Below are positions 6,533 to 9,134 of a DNA stretch of 9,134 nt, piece by piece. The notes under the pieces are model-generated. The model searched no databases. It had not been told where the DNA came from and saw only the letters and a program-made list of their open reading frames with translations. The first letter of the stretch is position 1. The number at the start of each line of letters is the position of its first letter. The translations under genes were made by a program, and so were the position numbers. Source of the stretch: UBA9676 sp036522155 (GTDB taxonomy: Bacteria > Actinomycetota > Actinomycetes > Streptosporangiales > Streptosporangiaceae); the NCBI GenBank assembly GCA_036522155.1, contig DATDGI010000052.1, positions 1-9,134 on the forward strand, written 5' to 3'.

Positions 6533-6595
6533 AACCCCCGCATCACCTTCCTCACCCATTCCCGGCGGATCCATGCCAATCGGGCGGGGCGACTT

Positions 6596-6632
6596 CGGCG
6601 GCCGTGGCCGCCGGGACCGGCCGGGCGGCCGG
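6596..6632 (-). terminator. Two GC-rich hairpins after the hydrolase gene
   Basis: Reading leftward past the hydrolase stop (6644-6646), CCGGCC (6617-6622) pairs with GGCCGG (6627-6632), and CGGCGGC (6596-6602) pairs with GCCGCCG (6607-6613). The stems are six and seven bases and no T-run follows. They lie in the 127-base gap before the glycosyltransferase gene and may end or attenuate the transport/catabolic operon. Confidence 0.3.
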
Positions 6633-6643
6633 GGCCGGCGCGG

Positions 6644-7360
6644 CTAGCCCGTCAGGTAGGTGACGAGCCACGCCAGGGTGCGGGACCAGGCGTCGGCCGC
6701 GGCGGCCGGCGCATAGCTGCCCCGCTCGTCGCAGTGGAAACCGTGACCGGCGTCCGGGTAGCGGACGACCTCGGTGGGGACCGGCGCCCGGGCCGCCTGC
6801 TGCGCCAGCCTCTCCACGTCAGGCACCGGGATCGACTGGTCCAGGTCCCCGAACAGGCCCAGCCACGGCACCCGCAGTGACGCCGCCGCGTCGGCCAGCG
6901 GCGGGTATCCGAAGCGGCCCTGGCCGACACCACCGCCGTAGAAGGTCACCGCCGCGCCCAGGCCGGCCCGGGTGGCCATGATCAGCGCGATCGAGCCGCC
7001 CATGCAGAAGCCGACGGCGGCCCGGCGGCCGGCCGCGATCCCGCGCGCCGCCAGCAGGGCGAGCGCGGCATCGGTGTCGCTGGCGATCTGCCCGGCGCGC
7101 AGGCCACCGAGCAGCGGCCGGGCCCGGTCGAACTGGTCATAGCCGAGCACCGGCGCGCCTTGGCGGTGGAACAGCGCCGGAGCCACCGCGAGATAGCCGG
7201 CCCCGGCGAGCCGGCCGCAGATGCTGCGGATGTGGCTGGTCAGGCCAAACGCCTCGTGCAGCACCACCACGCCGCCGGCGTGTGGGCCGGCCGGCTCGGC
7301 CAGCACGCCGGGCACGGACCCGGCCCCGTCGCCGAGCACGATGTCGCGCGGATCGGCCAT
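6644..7360 (-). CDS. Dienelactone hydrolase family protein
   Basis: The 238-residue product is a cytoplasmic alpha/beta hydrolase of the dienelactone hydrolase family, near the usual family length. The Cys-Asp-His triad is visible: C119 in G-F-C-M-G-G, D174 in F-G-D-L-D-Q-S-I-P and H206 in D-A-G-H-G-F-H. The H-E-A-F-G-L motif with E36 matches the conserved glutamate that controls the cysteine in this family. Characterised members open dienelactones in chlorocatechol breakdown, but many relatives hydrolyse other esters or lactones, so the substrate is open. ATG 7360 follows GGGAGG (7370-7375) by nine bases; the frame is open upstream into the aldolase gene, but that part does not look like protein. 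It lies 46 bases after the aldolase stop on the same strand and is probably the last gene of that operon. Confidence 0.9.
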   Translation of the reverse strand: MADPRDIVLGDGAGSVPGVLAEPAGPHAGGVVVLHEAFGLTSHIRSICGRLAGAGYLAVAPALFHRQGAPVLGYDQFDRARPLLGGLRAGQIASDTDAALALLAARGIAAGRRAAVGFCMGGSIALIMATRAGLGAAVTFYGGGVGQGRFGYPPLADAAASLRVPWLGLFGDLDQSIPVPDVERLAQQAARAPVPTEVVRYPDAGHGFHCDERGSYAPAAAADAWSRTLAWLVTYLTG

Positions 7361-7406
7361 GGCTGCCTGCCTCCCTCGGGTCGTTCCTGGGTCAGCCCCG
7401 CGGTGG

Positions 7407-8147
7407 TCAGGGCTCCAGCGGGCCGCCGGCCTGCCCGGCCCTGGCCGCGTAGAACCGCCAGACCTGCTCGTGATAGCCGGGGCCGAAGACCGGCAGGTCG
7501 GGATGGTCGCCGGGATCGACCTCCAGCGGCACACGTCCCATCTGCCAGCAGGTGACGGTGAGCTTGGCCAGCGCGTGCACGTCGATGGCGGCCAGCATGG
7601 CGGCCGCGACCGACTCGCCGGTGGCGACCAGCCCGTGCCCGCGCAGCAGGCAGACCGGCCGGTCGCCGATGGCCGCGAGCAGGCCGCCGGCCCGGGCCGC
7701 GGTCCGGATCAGGCCCGCGAAGCCATAGACCGGGATACCACCCAGGGCCAGCCGCATCGCGGGCACGTTGTAGGCGCCGGCGATCGGCCGCAACGGCACG
7801 TCCGCCACCGTGCAGGCGACCACCGCAGGCGGATGAGCATGCACAACGGCGGTGCAGTCCGGGCGCGCGGCCAGCAGCGAGGTGTGGATCGGCAGCTCGG
7901 ACGGCAGTGCGATCGGCGGCTCGCCCGGATGAAGCTGCCCGTCCAGGTCGGCCAGCGCGATGTCGCCGGCCGTGGTGAATAGCAGGCCGTGCTCGGTGTC
8001 GCGGCGGCCGCGGACCAGCAGGTGCCGTTCGTCCACCCGCAGGCTGACGTGGCCGAGCGTGGTCTCGGCCAGTCCCTCCAGCGCGAGCACCCGGCAGGCG
8101 AGCGCGACCAGGCGGCGCTCGGCGGAGTAGGGCCGGGCGCCGGTCAT
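7407..8147 (-). CDS. Class II aldolase/adducin family protein
   Basis: The 246-residue product is a zinc-dependent class II aldolase/adducin-fold enzyme, the group that includes fuculose-1-phosphate aldolase, ribulose-5-phosphate epimerase and some decarboxylases. The expected metal ligands are present: H103 and H105 in V-H-A-H-P and H171 in R-G-H-G. E84 in S-E-L-P-I-H matches the catalytic glutamate position. The family call is firm; the reaction (aldol cleavage, epimerisation or decarboxylation) and substrate cannot be read from this. Its ATG shares four bases (ATGA) with the stop of the ABC ATPase gene before it and its own upstream ribosome site is poor, so translation is probably coupled. 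The tight link to transport genes and to a lactone/ester hydrolase suggests a catabolic role. Confidence 0.9.
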   Translation of the reverse strand: MTGARPYSAERRLVALACRVLALEGLAETTLGHVSLRVDERHLLVRGRRDTEHGLLFTTAGDIALADLDGQLHPGEPPIALPSELPIHTSLLAARPDCTAVVHAHPPAVVACTVADVPLRPIAGAYNVPAMRLALGGIPVYGFAGLIRTAARAGGLLAAIGDRPVCLLRGHGLVATGESVAAAMLAAIDVHALAKLTVTCWQMGRVPLEVDPGDHPDLPVFGPGYHEQVWRFYAARAGQAGGPLEP

Positions 8148-8986
8148 GTCGCCGCCCCGCCGGCGCCACCCGGGCCGTCGCCGGCCGGGCTAACGCTGTC
8201 TGGGTCGCCGCCATCCGGGTGGTGGCCGGCCGGGCCGTTACCGTCCGGGCCGTCCCCCGCGGCCGCGCCGAGGAACACCGCGCCCAGGTCCCTGGCGCCG
8301 ACCTCGGCCGCTGGCCCCTGGACCTCGACGGCCCCGCCGACCAGGACGTACGCCCAGCCGGAGACGGCGATCGCGGCGGCGGCCCGCTGCTCGACGAGGA
8401 TGACCGCGACCCCGGCCGCGGCCAGCGCGGCTACGTCCCTGGCCAGCAGCTCGGCGCTCGGGACCGGCGCCAGGTTCGCGGTCGGCTCGTCCAGCAGGAC
8501 CACCGACGGCGAGGACATCATCAGCCGGGCCATGGCCACCGTCTTGCGCTCGCCGCCGGACAGGCGGCCGGCCGCGGTGCCGTCCAGCGGGCCGAGCACC
8601 GGGTAGGCCTCGTGCACCCGGGCCAGTGCCGCCTTGCGCTCGGCCCGGCCCAGGTGGTAGCCGCCCATGAGCAGGTTCTCCCTGACCGTCAGCGACGCGA
8701 AGACCTCCCGCTCCTGCGGCAGGTAGGCCAGCCCGCGCCGGGCCCGGGCCTCGCCTGGCAGCCCGGCCAGGTCGGTGCCGCCCAGCCAGACCTGGCCCGA
8801 GCGCACCGGCAGCAGCCCGGCCAGCGCCTTCAGCAGCGTGCTCTTGCCCGACCCGTTCGGGCCGAGGATGGTGACGATCTCGCCCCGGCCGGCCGACACG
8901 GTCACCTCCCTGACCACCAGCCCGGCGCCGTACCCGGCGGCGACCGACTCGGCCCGGAGCAGCGGCGGCGGCCGCTCAGTCGCCAC
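8144..8986 (-). CDS. livF: LivF-type ABC transporter ATP-binding protein
   Basis: The 280-residue product is an ATPase that would power a branched-chain-amino-acid-type (LivFGHMJK) importer. Visible motifs are Walker A G-P-N-G-S-G-K-S-T (42-50), the Q-loop Q91, signature L-S-G-G-E (142-146) and Walker B V-V-L-L-D-E-P (162-168). V-E-Q at 198-200 has Gln at the usual H-loop histidine, which is normal for LivF and separates it from LivG. E-N-L-L-M-G-G-Y after the Q-loop is also LivF-like. The last 35 or so residues (246-280) are a Gly/Asp/Pro-rich extension; LivF proteins usually end near 235. GTG 8986 is preferred over the in-frame GTG 8992 because GGGAGG sits five bases before 8986 but touches 8992. 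It overlaps the LivG-type gene by 11 bases and the aldolase gene by four. The gene symbol marks the subfamily only; such transporters also carry aromatics, urea and other carboxylates. Confidence 0.9.
   Translation of the reverse strand: MATERPPPLLRAESVAAGYGAGLVVREVTVSAGRGEIVTILGPNGSGKSTLLKALAGLLPVRSGQVWLGGTDLAGLPGEARARRGLAYLPQEREVFASLTVRENLLMGGYHLGRAERKAALARVHEAYPVLGPLDGTAAGRLSGGERKTVAMARLMMSSPSVVLLDEPTANLAPVPSAELLARDVAALAAAGVAVILVEQRAAAAIAVSGWAYVLVGGAVEVQGPAAEVGARDLGAVFLGAAAGDGPDGNGPAGHHPDGGDPDSVSPAGDGPGGAGGAAT
8180..8235 (-). repeat. Short in-frame repeat in the LivF tail
   Basis: The 11-base word GCCGGCCGGGC occurs at 8180-8190 and 8225-8235, 45 bases (15 codons) apart, in the part encoding the Gly/Asp/Pro-rich tail. 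This fits growth of the tail by slippage or duplication. Confidence 0.4.
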
Positions 8987-9134
8987 TGTCACCTCCCAGG
9001 TAGGCGGCCACGACCTCGGCGGTGGCCCGCAGTTCCGCCATCGGGCCCTCGGCCAGCACCCGGCCGCGGGCCATCACCACCACCGGGTCGCACAGCCGCT
9101 CGACCATCCGCAGTTCGTGCTCGACCATCAGCAT
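8976..9134 (-). CDS. livG: LivG-type ABC transporter ATP-binding protein, C-terminal end only
   Basis: Only the last 52 residues and the TGA stop (8976-8978) are in the window; the gene enters from the right edge. The visible part starts at the end of the ATPase core, with the H-loop histidine in M-V-E-H-E, followed by L-C-D-P-V-V-V-M and G-R-V-L-A-E-G-P, and ends A-A-Y-L-G-G-D. This closely follows the usual LivG ending (VEH, LCD, G-x-x-x-AEG, AYLG). The methionine at 9134 is internal, not the start. The stop lies 11 bases inside the downstream livF gene, so the two ATPases are probably made together as the usual LivG/LivF pair. Walker A, Walker B and the signature are out of view, so the call rests on the C-terminal pattern and the neighbour. 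Confidence 0.82.
   Translation of the reverse strand: MLMVEHELRMVERLCDPVVVMARGRVLAEGPMAELRATAEVVAAYLGGDSGD
8992..8997 (-). promoter_or_regulatory. Ribosome binding site that fixes the livF start
   Basis: On the minus strand this reads GGGAGG, five bases before GTG 8986. It lies inside the end of the upstream LivG-type gene. It overlaps the alternative GTG 8992 and so argues against that start. Confidence 0.6.

Noticed and set aside
6574..6579. TTGGCA on the minus strand as a -35 box for the glycosyltransferase
   Set aside because: No acceptable -10 sequence lies 16-19 bases downstream.
7221..8214. Open frames on both strands across the hydrolase and aldolase genes
   Set aside because: The frames with intact Cys-Asp-His and zinc-ligand motifs explain this DNA; the others have no motif.

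Overview
The window is very GC-rich, with G or C at almost every third codon position. It uses GTG starts, GGAGG-type ribosome binding sites and a TAGGAT-type -10 box, and its proteins have long Pro/Ser/Thr-rich segments. Together these point to a high-GC actinomycete (Actinomycetota). I cannot name the genus. I see no rRNA, tRNA, CRISPR array, insertion sequence or phage gene.

Layout, left to right. (1) Positions 1-2226 hold a divergent pair: a leftward TerY-like von Willebrand factor A (VWA) protein that runs off the left edge, and a rightward single-pass membrane protein with a small helical cytoplasmic domain and a four-cysteine outer domain. The 269 bases between them carry a good promoter for the rightward gene, a near-perfect 22-base palindrome, and two overlapping hairpins in the leader of the VWA gene. 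(2) Positions 2227-4323 hold a second divergent pair: a leftward histidine-rich secreted protein, probably a lipoprotein, and a rightward multi-pass membrane protein that resembles the sensor half of actinobacterial histidine kinases but has no kinase domain. (3) Positions 4324-6516 encode a large leftward family-2 glycosyltransferase of cellulose-synthase-like design, ending in a Ser/Thr/Pro tail; a strong hairpin separates it from the convergent gene before it. (4) Positions 6644-9134 hold a tight leftward operon: the end of a LivG-type ABC ATPase, a LivF-type ABC ATPase, a class II aldolase/adducin-family enzyme and a dienelactone-hydrolase-family enzyme.

How the genes may work together. 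The right-hand operon looks like uptake plus breakdown of a small carboxylate, amino acid or aromatic-derived compound: two overlapping ATPase genes, then an aldolase gene whose start overlaps the ATPase stop, then a hydrolase. The left and middle genes are mostly envelope and signalling proteins. TerY-like VWA proteins usually work with a PP2C phosphatase and a protein kinase, and such genes would be expected beyond the left edge. Three neighbouring proteins carry Ser/Thr/Pro-rich segments predicted to lie outside the membrane, so this part of the chromosome may serve the cell surface. The cluster as one system is inference; the individual families are mostly clear.
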